A DNA stretch of 64,000 nt, from NCBI RefSeq assembly GCF_002087085.1, contig NZ_MWQY01000006.1, forward strand, positions 62,001-126,000, written 5' to 3'. The notes under the pieces are model-generated. The model did not search any database. It was not told the origin of the DNA and saw only the letters and a program-made list of their open reading frames with translations. The position numbers were made by a program, and so were the translations under genes. The stretch is from Marispirochaeta aestuarii. Lineage in GTDB: Bacteria > Spirochaetota > Spirochaetia > JC444 > Marispirochaetaceae. This document shows positions 1 to 7,308 of this stretch, one piece after another; the stretch's first letter is position 1; every line of letters begins with the position of its first letter.

Positions 1-320
1 ATTCCGGCATAGAGTCCGTCCTTGCAGTCCAGGGAATAGTCGGTACCGTCGATACGTATCGTTCCCGGTCCCCCGACATTGATTACCCCCAGCTCCCGGC
101 GTTCGAGGAAATAGTCGACCCCGAATACCCCCCGGTCTGTCTTCAGCTCCAGGGACTCATTGAAAGGCATGATCCCGCAGATAACGATGCGGTCTATATG
201 GCTGTAGACCATTTTCAGGCTGCCGGGAACAAAAAGATTCTGAACAAGAAACTCCCTGCGCAGGCCTTCGGTATCGAGAACTTTGCCGTGTCCGGGGTGC
301 ATAGGATGCCGTATTTCCAT
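1..320 (-). CDS. kduI: 5-keto-4-deoxyuronate isomerase KduI, N-terminal part (runs off the window)
   Basis: KduI (4-deoxy-L-threo-5-hexosulose-uronate ketol-isomerase) converts the unsaturated uronate product of pectin or glycosaminoglycan breakdown to 3-deoxy-D-glycero-2,5-hexodiulosonate in the cytoplasm. The 106 visible codons read MEIRHPMHPGHGKVLDTEG and later contain MVYSHIDRIVICGIMP, YFLERRELGVINVGG and GTIRIDGTDYSLDCKDGLY. These match the start of the KduI cupin fold closely. The start is the ATG at 318-320, preceded by a modest GGAG. The 3' end lies outside the window. A good promoter and a palindrome lie just upstream, and the next gene upstream is an IclR-family regulator in the same direction, as in KdgR-type uronate regulons. 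The family call is firm. Confidence 0.93.
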   Translation of the reverse strand, partial: MEIRHPMHPGHGKVLDTEGLRREFLVQNLFVPGSLKMVYSHIDRIVICGIMPFNESLELKTDRGVFGVDYFLERRELGVINVGGPGTIRIDGTDYSLDCKDGLYAG

Positions 321-338
321 GAATCACCGCTCTCCAAG

Positions 339-353
339 TTTCACATCGTGAAA
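339..353. promoter_or_regulatory. Palindromic operator in front of kduI
   Basis: TTTCAC-ATC-GTGAAA is a perfect inverted repeat with 6-base arms and a 3-base centre. It sits about 20 bases upstream of the kduI start codon and downstream of the predicted transcription start. Loose half-sites (TGTGAAA, ATGAAAC on the minus strand) lie between it and the -10 box. The same TTTCAY-N3-RTGAAA pattern overlaps the iclR start codon at 1261-1277, so the IclR-type regulator is the likely binder (inference). Confidence 0.6.
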
Positions 354-378
354 TCTTGTTTCATCTTTTTTCACAATA

Positions 379-406
379 ATTCTACCATAGATTTCCGGCG
401 GGTCAA
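379..406 (-). promoter_or_regulatory. Predicted sigma-70-type promoter of kduI
   Basis: On the minus strand TTGACC (406-401) is followed after 16 bases by TAGAAT (384-379). This puts transcription start near 372, about 50 bases before the kduI ATG. The IclR-type operator lies immediately downstream, consistent with repression. Confidence 0.6.
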
Positions 407-457
407 CAAAAAGTTTCACATTATGGTATCTTTTTCCTCTAAGAGGAACAAAGAGCC

Positions 458-1267
458 CTAAACCGCGACGATTTCAACCTCGTCGGTATCGTAGCCCAGA
501 CGGGCTGAGATTTTCAGGGCGGTTTGACGGACCAGGGAACCGAGTTCATCCATGGAATAGCGGGTCTGATGAGGGCTCCAGGCTGTGCTGATTGCGGCAA
601 TAACCTTGTTCCGGTAATCGTAGATCGGAGCGGCCACACAGCTGGTATTGTACTCCCACTCCTCGTCGTCCAGGCTGTATCCCTGGTCGCGGTACTTCCG
701 TATAAGACTCAAGAGTTCCGGGACCTCTGTCACGGTTTTCTCGGTCCGCTTTACGCGTTCCTCTCCTTCCAGAATTCGCTGAAGGGAATCTTCGGGTTCG
801 TCGAAGAGCAGAGCTTTGCCGATGGCGGTACAGTGAAAGGGACGGCGCATGCCGATTATCGCGAAGCGATGGGTACTGTCGAACTTTTCGATCTTGTCTA
901 TGTAGACGACCTCGCCGTCCTTGCGGATGGCGAGAAAAACAACCTGCCCCAGCAGATTGGCGAGCTCCCGCATGTAGTACTCCGCCTCGGTCTTGAGCTC
1001 GATGCGGTTAAGGTACATTCCGGACATGTGTACAAAACCGAGTCCCAGGCGGTAGCAGTTGGTCCGGGGGGCTTTTTCCACGTAGTGCCGGCCCAGGAGC
1101 CCCGCAAGAAGCCGGTGAACCGTGCTCTTATGAAGATCCAGCCTGTTGGAAATCTCCGTCAGGGTAAAGCCCTGGGGATCCCGGGACAGAAGCTCCAGGA
1201 TATCGAAGGCCCGCTCGATGGACTGTACAGCCCCTTTTTTCCGGGAATTTTCAGAACTCTGTTTCAT
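458..1267 (-). CDS. IclR-family transcriptional regulator (KdgR-like)
   Basis: This 269-residue protein has the two-domain IclR layout. An N-terminal winged helix-turn-helix (about residues 17-78) includes FTLTEISNRLDLHKSTVHRLL. A C-terminal effector-binding domain (about 90-260) has the family marks CTAIGKALL and GYSLDDEEW, followed by CVAAPIYD. Length is normal for the family. It lies directly upstream of kduI in the same direction with a 137-base gap, so it probably controls uronate breakdown, as KdgR does in enterobacteria. That assignment rests on the neighbour and on the shared palindrome. Its own ATG lies inside the second copy of the palindrome and has no clear Shine-Dalgarno sequence, so autoregulation at the start of the message is likely. 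Confidence 0.9.
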   Translation of the reverse strand: MKQSSENSRKKGAVQSIERAFDILELLSRDPQGFTLTEISNRLDLHKSTVHRLLAGLLGRHYVEKAPRTNCYRLGLGFVHMSGMYLNRIELKTEAEYYMRELANLLGQVVFLAIRKDGEVVYIDKIEKFDSTHRFAIIGMRRPFHCTAIGKALLFDEPEDSLQRILEGEERVKRTEKTVTEVPELLSLIRKYRDQGYSLDDEEWEYNTSCVAAPIYDYRNKVIAAISTAWSPHQTRYSMDELGSLVRQTALKISARLGYDTDEVEIVAV

Positions 1268-1277
1268 ACTATGAAAC
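1261..1277. promoter_or_regulatory. Palindromic operator overlapping the iclR start codon
   Basis: GTTTCAT-ACT-ATGAAAC is a perfect 17-base inverted repeat that contains the regulator's ATG (1265-1267). It shares TTTCAY-N3-RTGAAA with the site before kduI. Two copies at the only two upstream regions of this pair support a regulator-specific operator. Confidence 0.62.
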
Positions 1278-1338
1278 AGAGTATCTGATTATTCGGTAAA
1301 TTGCAACAGAAATCGTATAGGGAGCTCAGACAGGGTGA

Positions 1339-2127
1339 TTATAGCATATAATCCGGATCCCGTATTACCGCGTTCTCCTGGTTGATGCTCAGGATTCTCT
1401 CCAGGTATTCGGGGCTTATGTACTGCGCCTCGTATTCCACCCCCTCGCGGTCGAGCTGCCGCAGGAAGGAGCGCAGATGGTTCCTCGAACCTTTCATCAG
1501 GTTCTGGTACAGGATGCTGATATCATCGTTGTCCGTCAGCTCCAGGTTCTGCTGCAGATCATGAATGTCCAGGTCCTCGATGAGGGCCCCGACCTTCAGG
1601 GCATCCACCACTGAGGTCTTTCCCCTGGCAGTGAGGTCCGCATACAGACTGACGAGGCCGCTGTCTTCGTACACCCCGGCATCACCTGTTCCGGCTTTTT
1701 CGAGACCGTAGGCATCCAGGAGCATTCCCACGGACTCCATGTGTTGCTCTTCACTCATGGCGATATTGCGAAAAACAGGAAGGTTCCAGGTTTCGTAGAG
1801 TTCCTGGTATACGTCCCTGGCGAGTTTCTCCTCCTCCCACATGAACAGCAGTCCTTCCGCCTCCTGCTGTGACAGACTGCCCGTATCTGCATCCGCCAGA
1901 ACAGACTTCAGGTCATCGGTAAAGCGGGAATCGAAACCGTAGCTCCCCCCCTGCCCTCCGGCGGCAGCCCTGCCGGGTCCGTTCCCGCGTCCCGGAACAG
2001 CCATTCCGGCTCCCCGGCCGGTTCCGTTTCTCAAGCCCCGTTCATAGTTCGTATCCTGCTGGCCCGCCGCAACGAGGAACAGTCCGGCAAACATCATGAC
2101 AATGGTAACAGTGATCAGCTTCTTCAT
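1339..2127 (-). CDS. Exported DUF2202 (ferritin-like) protein
   Basis: 262 residues. An N-terminal signal peptide (MKKLITVTIVMMFAGLFLVAAG) precedes a Gly/Arg/Pro-rich low-complexity linker (about residues 25-65). The rest is a DUF2202 domain, a four-helix ferritin-like fold. Its putative metal-ligand motifs are visible: EEEKLARDVY near residue 98, EEQHM in the next helix, then a DIHDL helix and SRNHLRSF. The family has no settled function; a di-metal centre is inferred from the fold. The ATG at 2127 follows a good GGAGG (tttacctccg on the plus strand). It is divergent from the polyferredoxin operon and shares a 221-base upstream region with it, suggesting a joint redox or metal-stress role in the envelope. 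Confidence 0.85.
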   Translation of the reverse strand: MKKLITVTIVMMFAGLFLVAAGQQDTNYERGLRNGTGRGAGMAVPGRGNGPGRAAAGGQGGSYGFDSRFTDDLKSVLADADTGSLSQQEAEGLLFMWEEEKLARDVYQELYETWNLPVFRNIAMSEEQHMESVGMLLDAYGLEKAGTGDAGVYEDSGLVSLYADLTARGKTSVVDALKVGALIEDLDIHDLQQNLELTDNDDISILYQNLMKGSRNHLRSFLRQLDREGVEYEAQYISPEYLERILSINQENAVIRDPDYML

Positions 2128-2242
2128 CTTTTACCTCCGATGAATGGTTTTGTTTCTTGATCCTTACAGGTACAAGCTACCGGAGCTGTGTGGAGATGCG
2201 GTGAAGCACATTTGAAAAGAATGTGTATTTGAGCCGCTGTTT

Positions 2243-2259
2243 CTTCACTCAATCTTCAC
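2243..2259. promoter_or_regulatory. Direct repeat CTTCAC with 11-base period, possible OmpR-type site
   Basis: CTTCAC occurs at 2243-2248 and again at 2254-2259, one helical turn apart, which is the usual arrangement of OmpR/PhoB-family half-sites. It lies in the divergent region between the DUF2202 gene and the polyferredoxin operon, which itself encodes an OmpR-type regulator. Binding by that regulator is inference. Confidence 0.35.
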
Positions 2260-2298
2260 AGTCTGCCCACTATTTCTCCATGAACCGACGCTAAGGTG

Positions 2299-2304
2299 TA
2301 TACT
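2299..2304 (+). promoter_or_regulatory. Possible -10 box of the polyferredoxin operon
   Basis: TATACT lies 45 bases before the ATG at 2349. No good -35 element is 16-18 bases upstream, which would fit an activator-dependent promoter. Confidence 0.4.
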
Positions 2305-2348
2305 GTAACGTGGGCCCGGAGGCCTTTACACAAGGAGAGAAACGACAA

Positions 2349-3188
2349 ATGAAGAGAAAGGGCATATCCCTGCGCAGGGTGGTGCAGATTTTTTTCCTGC
2401 TCCTTATTACCCTGATCGCGGTCAACCACACCCTGGAAGAGCGGGGAATCGAGATTCCTTTAGTTGGTTCGGCATCGCTGCATGCGGTCTGCCCCTTCGG
2501 CGGGGTGGTATCGATCTATCAGTATGCTGCAGCCGGAACCTTCACGAAAAAGATCCATGAATCATCCTTTATTCTGATGATAATCGTATTCGCCCTGGCC
2601 CTGGCCTTCGGCCCGGTCTTCTGCGGATGGATCTGTCCCCTGGGTACGGTGCAGGAGTTTATCTCCCGGATCGGGCGCAGGCTATTCGGCAAACGGCACA
2701 ACAATTTTATTCCCCGGGCGGCGGACCGCTATTTACGCTATCTGCGCTATCTGGTACTGGGATGGGTCATTTACGCCACAGCCGTTTCCGGGGTCCTGGT
2801 ATTTGCGGACTACGATCCCTACTACGCCCTCTTCAACTTCTGGACCGGAGAGGTAGCGGTCTCCGCCTTTGTCATTCTGGCCCTGGTCCTGCTGGCAGCC
2901 CTCTTTGTTGAACGGCCTTTCTGTAAATACGCCTGCCCCTACGGGGCCGTTCTGGGGCTCTTCAATATTGTCCGGGTCTTCGGGATCAAACGAAATACGG
3001 ATACCTGTATCAACTGCAGGGCCTGCGACCGGGCCTGTCCCATGAACATACAGGTCTCCACCGCAGGCAGGGTACGGGACCACCAGTGCATCAGTTGCCT
3101 GGAATGCTCCAGCGAAACCGCCTGCCCCGTACCGGCAACGGTGGAACTTGCAGCCGGAAACATCAGCATAAAAAAGGCGGAGGTATAG
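2349..3188 (+). CDS. Membrane polyferredoxin, NapH/YccM-like 4Fe-4S protein
   Basis: 279 residues if started at the ATG at 2349, which has AAGGAGAG 10 bases upstream; a longer GTG-started frame from 2310 is unlikely. About four to five membrane segments carry two cytoplasmic CxxxCP-type motifs, CGWICPLG and CKYACPYG. They are followed by a soluble tail with two ferredoxin clusters, CINCRACDRACP and CISCLECSSETACP; the last is slightly irregular (CxxCxxCxxxxxCP). Such proteins pass electrons through or across the inner membrane to envelope redox enzymes. The next gene starts one base after the stop, and a two-component system follows in the same operon. The partner oxidoreductase is not encoded here, so the electron acceptor is unknown. 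Confidence 0.88.
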   Translation: MKRKGISLRRVVQIFFLLLITLIAVNHTLEERGIEIPLVGSASLHAVCPFGGVVSIYQYAAAGTFTKKIHESSFILMIIVFALALAFGPVFCGWICPLGTVQEFISRIGRRLFGKRHNNFIPRAADRYLRYLRYLVLGWVIYATAVSGVLVFADYDPYYALFNFWTGEVAVSAFVILALVLLAALFVERPFCKYACPYGAVLGLFNIVRVFGIKRNTDTCINCRACDRACPMNIQVSTAGRVRDHQCISCLECSSETACPVPATVELAAGNISIKKAEV

Positions 3189-3189
3189 C

Positions 3190-3921
3190 ATGAAAGTACG
3201 TTCCCCCCTGCTGGCGGTAATAATCGTTGCTGTCTTTGTTTCGGGTATCGGTCTCTCCATGGCCTTCAACCTGTGGCGTACCGAAGCATCCAAAGAACCG
3301 GCCCGCTACGAATCCGGGGAGTTTGCCGGGGAGTACAATCCGGCGGATATCCGCGGGTCCTATACCTTCGGCGACATCGAAGATACCTTCGGGGTCCCCG
3401 CACAGGTGCTGGGCAAAGCCTTTGCCCTTGGACCCGACAAGGCCCCGGCTGCCTACCAGGTAAAGGAACTGGAGGAAAGTTACGGAGAACTCCCCGATGG
3501 AGGGGAGATCGGTACCGACTCTGTCCGGCTCTTTACCGCCCTCTACCTGGGACTTCCTTATACTGCGGAAGAGACAACCCGGCTTCCCGCTCCGGCCCTG
3601 GATCTCCTGAAAGAGAAACTTGCGCCCGCCGATATCGACAGTCTTCGGGGAATCACGGCGGAACCGCAGGATCTTGTTCCCGCGGCACCTGAGGAAGCTG
3701 TGCCGGAGAATACTGAGGAAAGCGCTGCTGCCGGAGAAGTGAAAGGAAACACCACCTTCGGGGAACTCCTGGAATGGGGGCTTACCCGCGAGCAGATTGA
3801 AGGGGTGCTGGGAATCCCCATGGGCCCCCGGACCGTGACGGTTCGGGATTACGTCAAGGAACAGGGACTCGAGTTCTCGGTCTACCGGACAGCCCTGCAG
3901 GAGCTGTTGAACACACAATAA
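3190..3921 (+). CDS. Membrane-anchored protein with repeated G-x-x-TFG helical modules
   Basis: 243 residues. One N-terminal membrane anchor (about 7-26) is followed by an extracytoplasmic region. Two copies of a similar module are visible: IRGSYTFGDIED, then FGVPAQVLGKAFALGP (about 55-85), and VKGNTTFGELLEWG, then TREQIEGVLGIPMGP (about 183-215). Each is followed by a short helix (VKELEESYGE, VRDYVKEQG) and a hydrophobic helix. An acidic Ala/Pro/Glu-rich linker separates them. I recognise the module as one that accompanies NapH-like ferredoxins, but I know no defined function. It is probably translationally coupled to the polyferredoxin (1-base gap) and may dock it to a periplasmic partner or feed the kinase downstream; both are inference. 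Confidence 0.72.
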   Translation: MKVRSPLLAVIIVAVFVSGIGLSMAFNLWRTEASKEPARYESGEFAGEYNPADIRGSYTFGDIEDTFGVPAQVLGKAFALGPDKAPAAYQVKELEESYGELPDGGEIGTDSVRLFTALYLGLPYTAEETTRLPAPALDLLKEKLAPADIDSLRGITAEPQDLVPAAPEEAVPENTEESAAAGEVKGNTTFGELLEWGLTREQIEGVLGIPMGPRTVTVRDYVKEQGLEFSVYRTALQELLNTQ

Positions 3922-3931
3922 GAGGACAGGC

Positions 3932-4615
3932 GTGGCGGAAGTTTTTATAGTAGAAGACAACGACAACGTCAGAGATGCCCTGGCAGGATACCTGAAACTC
4001 GAGGGAATAGATGTCCGTGAGTTCGGATCCCTCGGTCCCGCGGAATCGGAACTCAAACGCAGGACACCGGACCTGCTGGTGCTGGATGTGATGCTTCCCG
4101 ACGGCGACGGCTTCCTCTTCGCCAAACAGGTAAAATCCCGCAAGGATATCCCCATCCTCTTCCTTACGGCCCGGGACCAGGAATCCGACCGCATTACCGG
4201 CCTCGAGATCGGGGCGGACGATTATGTTGTAAAGCCCTTCTCTCCCCGGGAGGTGGTCCTGCGGATCAGGAAAATCCTGGCCCGGACCTCATCTGAAGGA
4301 GACGAAAAAGGCCTGGTTTTCCAACTGGAGGGCTCGCGGCTGGAGATAGACCGGGAAAAACACCGGATCAGCATAGACGGGACCGGTCTCTCGCTGACGG
4401 CGGCGGAATGGAACATCCTTGTTCACCTGGCAGAAAGGCAGCCACAGGTATTTTCCCGCCTGCAGCTGCTGGAGTCCTGTCTCGGTTCTGTGGCGGAAGG
4501 ATCTGAACGCACCATCGATACCCATATAAAGAATCTGCGCCGCAAGATGGAAAACGAGGGCTGGATAGAGACGGTCCGGGGATTCGGCTACCGTTTTAAC
4601 GGGGAGAGCGGATGA
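3932..4615 (+). CDS. OmpR/PhoB-family response regulator
   Basis: 227 residues. The receiver domain has the acidic pocket (VEDND at 7-11), phospho-acceptor Asp52 in LLVLDVMLPDGDG, the T/S position in FLTA, and Lys101 in DDYVVKPFS. The C-terminal winged helix (about 135-225) includes LTAAEWNILVHLAERQPQVFSR and ERTIDTHIKNLRRKME, followed by the wing GFGYRF. The GTG start at 3932 has AGAGGA just upstream. It follows the repeat protein by 10 bases and overlaps the kinase by 4 bases, so it is the cognate partner. It probably controls this operon and perhaps the divergent DUF2202 gene. Confidence 0.93.
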   Translation: MAEVFIVEDNDNVRDALAGYLKLEGIDVREFGSLGPAESELKRRTPDLLVLDVMLPDGDGFLFAKQVKSRKDIPILFLTARDQESDRITGLEIGADDYVVKPFSPREVVLRIRKILARTSSEGDEKGLVFQLEGSRLEIDREKHRISIDGTGLSLTAAEWNILVHLAERQPQVFSRLQLLESCLGSVAEGSERTIDTHIKNLRRKMENEGWIETVRGFGYRFNGESG

Positions 4616-5889
4616 AGTCCGCCTATTCCTGGCTGCTCCGCAGTTTTCTTGCCGCTTTTCTTATCCTGATCAGCGTGCAGATACTCATTCTGGGGGCTGG
4701 AATAGTTCCTGTTCTGGAAAGCTACTCCCGCAGCCAGATACACCGCCTGGATGAGCTGGCACAGCGTATTCTTATTAATCCCGCGGAGATCAGCGCTGAA
4801 AATCCGCAGCACTCGGGGCCCTTTTTTGTCTTTTCCGCCGACCGGGAGCTTGTCTACTCCAACCGCGGGCGGGGACGCACTATCCCCGAGACGGACTACC
4901 GGCCGGTCCGCTATGACGGGCAGGTAATCGGATACTATTATGCCGGGGAGATCCGTTTTCTCGATACCCGGTCAAACCGGCTCTTTCTTGCTTCCCTGGG
5001 AATCCTGCTTGCCTTTTCGATGTTTGCCTCCCTGGGAATCGCAGTGCTTGCAGCGGTACGCACAGCCCGGGGAATCGCCGGACCTGTCTCGGTACTGCGA
5101 AGAGACATACAGCAGCTGAGGGGCCTGAAGGCTCCGGAGATTCGTGACTTCCCGGTCCGGGAGCTTTCGGAGATTTCCGTCAGCCTGAACAGGGTTGGAA
5201 CCATTCTCGCAGGCGAGGAGGAGTACAAGCAGCAGTGGATGCAGAATATCGCCCACGACCTGAGGACCCCCTTGAGCGGATTGCGGGGACAGCTCGAAGG
5301 GATGCGGGACGGTGTACTGGAAGCAGGGCCGGAACGATACCAGCGCACCCTTAAGGAGCTTGAACGGCTGGAAGCCATGATAGCCTCGGTAAGCGAACTC
5401 TCCAGAATCGAAAACCTGAAGGAGCTCCAGATTGATGCGATATCCGGCGAGAACTTCTGCAGGGAGACATACAGAACCTTTGAAACCCGTCTGGCCGAAG
5501 GGGGCAGCAGTCTCACCTGCTCCGCGAAGATCCCCTATTTTTACGCCGACGGAAACCTGATTCGACGGGCCGTGGAAAACATCCTGGGAAATGCCCTTGT
5601 CTACGCCGGCCCCGGAGCATCAATCTTTATGGAGATTACAGCAGGAGATCAGGACGAGACGGTCCTTAAAATCAGCAACGACGGACCTCATATACCGGAA
5701 GATCAGCTGGAGAAAATTTTCCAGCGCTTTTACCGGGGAGAGTACAGCCGCTCCACCCCCGGTACGGGCCTGGGACTGAACATAAGCCGGGAGATTGTCC
5801 AGCGTCACGGCGGCTGCATCAGCGCCGAAAACCTGAAACCCCGGGGAGTAGCTTTTACAATTACCCTCCCGAAACCGCAGTCACAGTGA
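4612..5889 (+). CDS. Sensor histidine kinase of the polyferredoxin operon
   Basis: 425 residues. Two membrane segments (about 9-30 and 122-150) enclose a small extracytoplasmic domain of roughly 90 residues, too short for a Cache fold. A HAMP-like linker leads to the HisKA helix IAHDLRTPLSGLRGQ (His near 219). The ATP-binding domain has an N-box (AVENILGNALVYAG), a G1 equivalent (ISNDGPHIP), an F-box (IFQRFYRGE) and a G2 box (GTGLGLNI). It starts with the ATGA overlap of the response regulator stop. Its 3' end overlaps the convergent mgsA gene by 29 bases. The signal is unknown; the operon suggests a redox cue. Confidence 0.92.
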   Translation: MKSAYSWLLRSFLAAFLILISVQILILGAGIVPVLESYSRSQIHRLDELAQRILINPAEISAENPQHSGPFFVFSADRELVYSNRGRGRTIPETDYRPVRYDGQVIGYYYAGEIRFLDTRSNRLFLASLGILLAFSMFASLGIAVLAAVRTARGIAGPVSVLRRDIQQLRGLKAPEIRDFPVRELSEISVSLNRVGTILAGEEEYKQQWMQNIAHDLRTPLSGLRGQLEGMRDGVLEAGPERYQRTLKELERLEAMIASVSELSRIENLKELQIDAISGENFCRETYRTFETRLAEGGSSLTCSAKIPYFYADGNLIRRAVENILGNALVYAGPGASIFMEITAGDQDETVLKISNDGPHIPEDQLEKIFQRFYRGEYSRSTPGTGLGLNISREIVQRHGGCISAENLKPRGVAFTITLPKPQSQ

Positions 5890-6367
5890 GTCCTGTCCCT
5901 TCGGGAATATTCCTGTCGATATAATTGCTGTAATCCTTCAGAATTCGCTCGTAGGGTCCGGACAGTAAAGGCGAAGAAATAAGAAAATCCGCCGTTGAAC
6001 GGTTACAGGCAGTAAGAACATTGTACAGAACCGCTATTCTTAAAAGCGCCTTTACGTCCACATCATGGGGCTGAGGTTCCATGGGGTCCCAGAAGAATAT
6101 GATCATATCGATAAGCCCGTCGACTATATGAGATCCCAGCTGCTGATCCCCGCCAAGAGGCCCGGATTTGAGAATCCGTATGGAAAGGGCTTTGGGCTTT
6201 CCATCGGGCAGGCGTTCCTGCAGACAGGTCTCCACCAGCCGCCCGGTGGTTCCGGTACAGATCAGGTTATGTTGTGAAAGAAGCTCCCAGTTCCATCCGA
6301 CCCATTCAAGGAGATCACTTTTACGATTATCGTGAGCAACCAGGGCAATATTCTTTTTCAGTTTCAT
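5861..6367 (-). CDS. mgsA: Methylglyoxal synthase
   Basis: 168 residues. It makes methylglyoxal and phosphate from dihydroxyacetone phosphate, a bypass of lower glycolysis used when sugar phosphates build up. The MGS fold is recognisable from start to end: IALVAHDNRKSDLLEW, GTTGRLVE (phosphate loop), KSGPLGGDQQLG with the catalytic GDQQ, FFWDPMEPQPHDVDVKALLR and YNVLTACNRSTADFLISS. It is slightly longer than the enterobacterial enzyme (about 150). The ATG at 6367 is preceded by a GGGGGA-type ribosome site. It is convergent with the upstream two-component system and downstream of the ZIP gene. Confidence 0.95.
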   Translation of the reverse strand: MKLKKNIALVAHDNRKSDLLEWVGWNWELLSQHNLICTGTTGRLVETCLQERLPDGKPKALSIRILKSGPLGGDQQLGSHIVDGLIDMIIFFWDPMEPQPHDVDVKALLRIAVLYNVLTACNRSTADFLISSPLLSGPYERILKDYSNYIDRNIPEGTGLTVTAVSGG

Positions 6368-6402
6368 GGGGCTCCCCCTCTTTCCGGCTATTTACTTACG
6401 TA

Positions 6403-6418
6403 AAAGGTAACAACCTTT
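6403..6418. promoter_or_regulatory. Small palindrome between the ZIP gene and mgsA
   Basis: AAAGGT-AACA-ACCTTT is a 16-base inverted repeat 36-51 bases upstream of the mgsA start and after the ZIP gene stop. It could be a weak hairpin terminator of the upstream gene or an operator of mgsA. The sequence alone does not decide. Confidence 0.3.
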
Positions 6419-6466
6419 ATTTAAATAACCAGTACCGGGAAACCTTTTTTACATAAAACTAATATG

Positions 6467-7285
6467 TCAGGCAAACATCAGAAGGCTGAAAGCCATTACC
6501 ACCATACCCAGAATAACGCCGTAGATTGCGATATGGTGTTCTCCGTACTTCTCCGCGGTGGGCAGCAGTTCGTCCAGGGAAATGTAGACCATTATGCCGG
6601 CAACGGAGGCGAAGATAATACCGAACACAATATCGTTCATAAAGGGAAGCAGCACGAAGAAACCGAGGGCCGCTCCCACCGGTTCGGACAAACCTGAAAG
6701 AAAGGAGAGCCCGAAGGCCTTCCTTTTGTCGTTGGTGGCGTAGTAAATAGGTACCGATACGGCTATGCCTTCGGGAATATTGTGTATTGCGATGGCTACG
6801 GCGATGCTGATCCCCAGAGCAGGATCGCTCAGGGCGCCCATGAAGGTTGCAAGACCTTCGGGAAAATTGTGGATGCCGATGGCCAGAGCGGAGAAGATGC
6901 CCATACGCATCAGTTCCTTCTTTTTCCTGTGCTCCTGTGCCTCGTGCTGCTGCATCTCTTCGATCTCCCGGGCTTCGTGGGGATTCTCGAAGCCGGGAAC
7001 AAGTTTATCTATGAGGCTTATCAGGAGAATCCCGCCGAAAAAACTGGCGGTGGTAATCCAGTACCCCCGGGTAGCGCCCAGGGCTTCGGTGAGGGAATCC
7101 TTCGCCTTTACGAAGATCTCGATCATGGAAACATAGATCATGACCCCGGCAGAAAATCCCAGGGCAGCGGAGAGAAAGCGGGTGTTTGTCTTATGGGCAA
7201 AAAAAGCGAGGGCACTGCCGATTCCCGTGGACAGACCGGCGAAGAGGGTAAGCCCGAAGGCGAACAATATGACAGATGCGTCCAT
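6467..7285 (-). CDS. ZIP-family divalent metal transporter (ZupT/GufA type)
   Basis: 272 residues with about eight membrane segments. The ZIP signature motifs are both present: [14 protein letters not shown] in TM4 and [13 protein letters not shown] in TM5, which form the binuclear metal site. The cytoplasmic loop between TM3 and TM4 is rich in His, Glu and Lys ([16 protein letters not shown]) and probably binds metal for sensing or delivery. It imports zinc and possibly iron or manganese into the cytoplasm; specificity cannot be read from the sequence. The start at 7285 is 23 bases after the stop of the chemoreceptor gene, so the two are probably co-transcribed. Confidence 0.93.
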   Translation of the reverse strand: MDASVILFAFGLTLFAGLSTGIGSALAFFAHKTNTRFLSAALGFSAGVMIYVSMIEIFVKAKDSLTEALGATRGYWITTASFFGGILLISLIDKLVPGFENPHEAREIEEMQQHEAQEHRKKKELMRMGIFSALAIGIHNFPEGLATFMGALSDPALGISIAVAIAIHNIPEGIAVSVPIYYATNDKRKAFGLSFLSGLSEPVGAALGFFVLLPFMNDIVFGIIFASVAGIMVYISLDELLPTAEKYGEHHIAIYGVILGMVVMAFSLLMFA

Positions 7286-7308
7286 ATATTTATAACTCTC
7301 CTGCTGCT

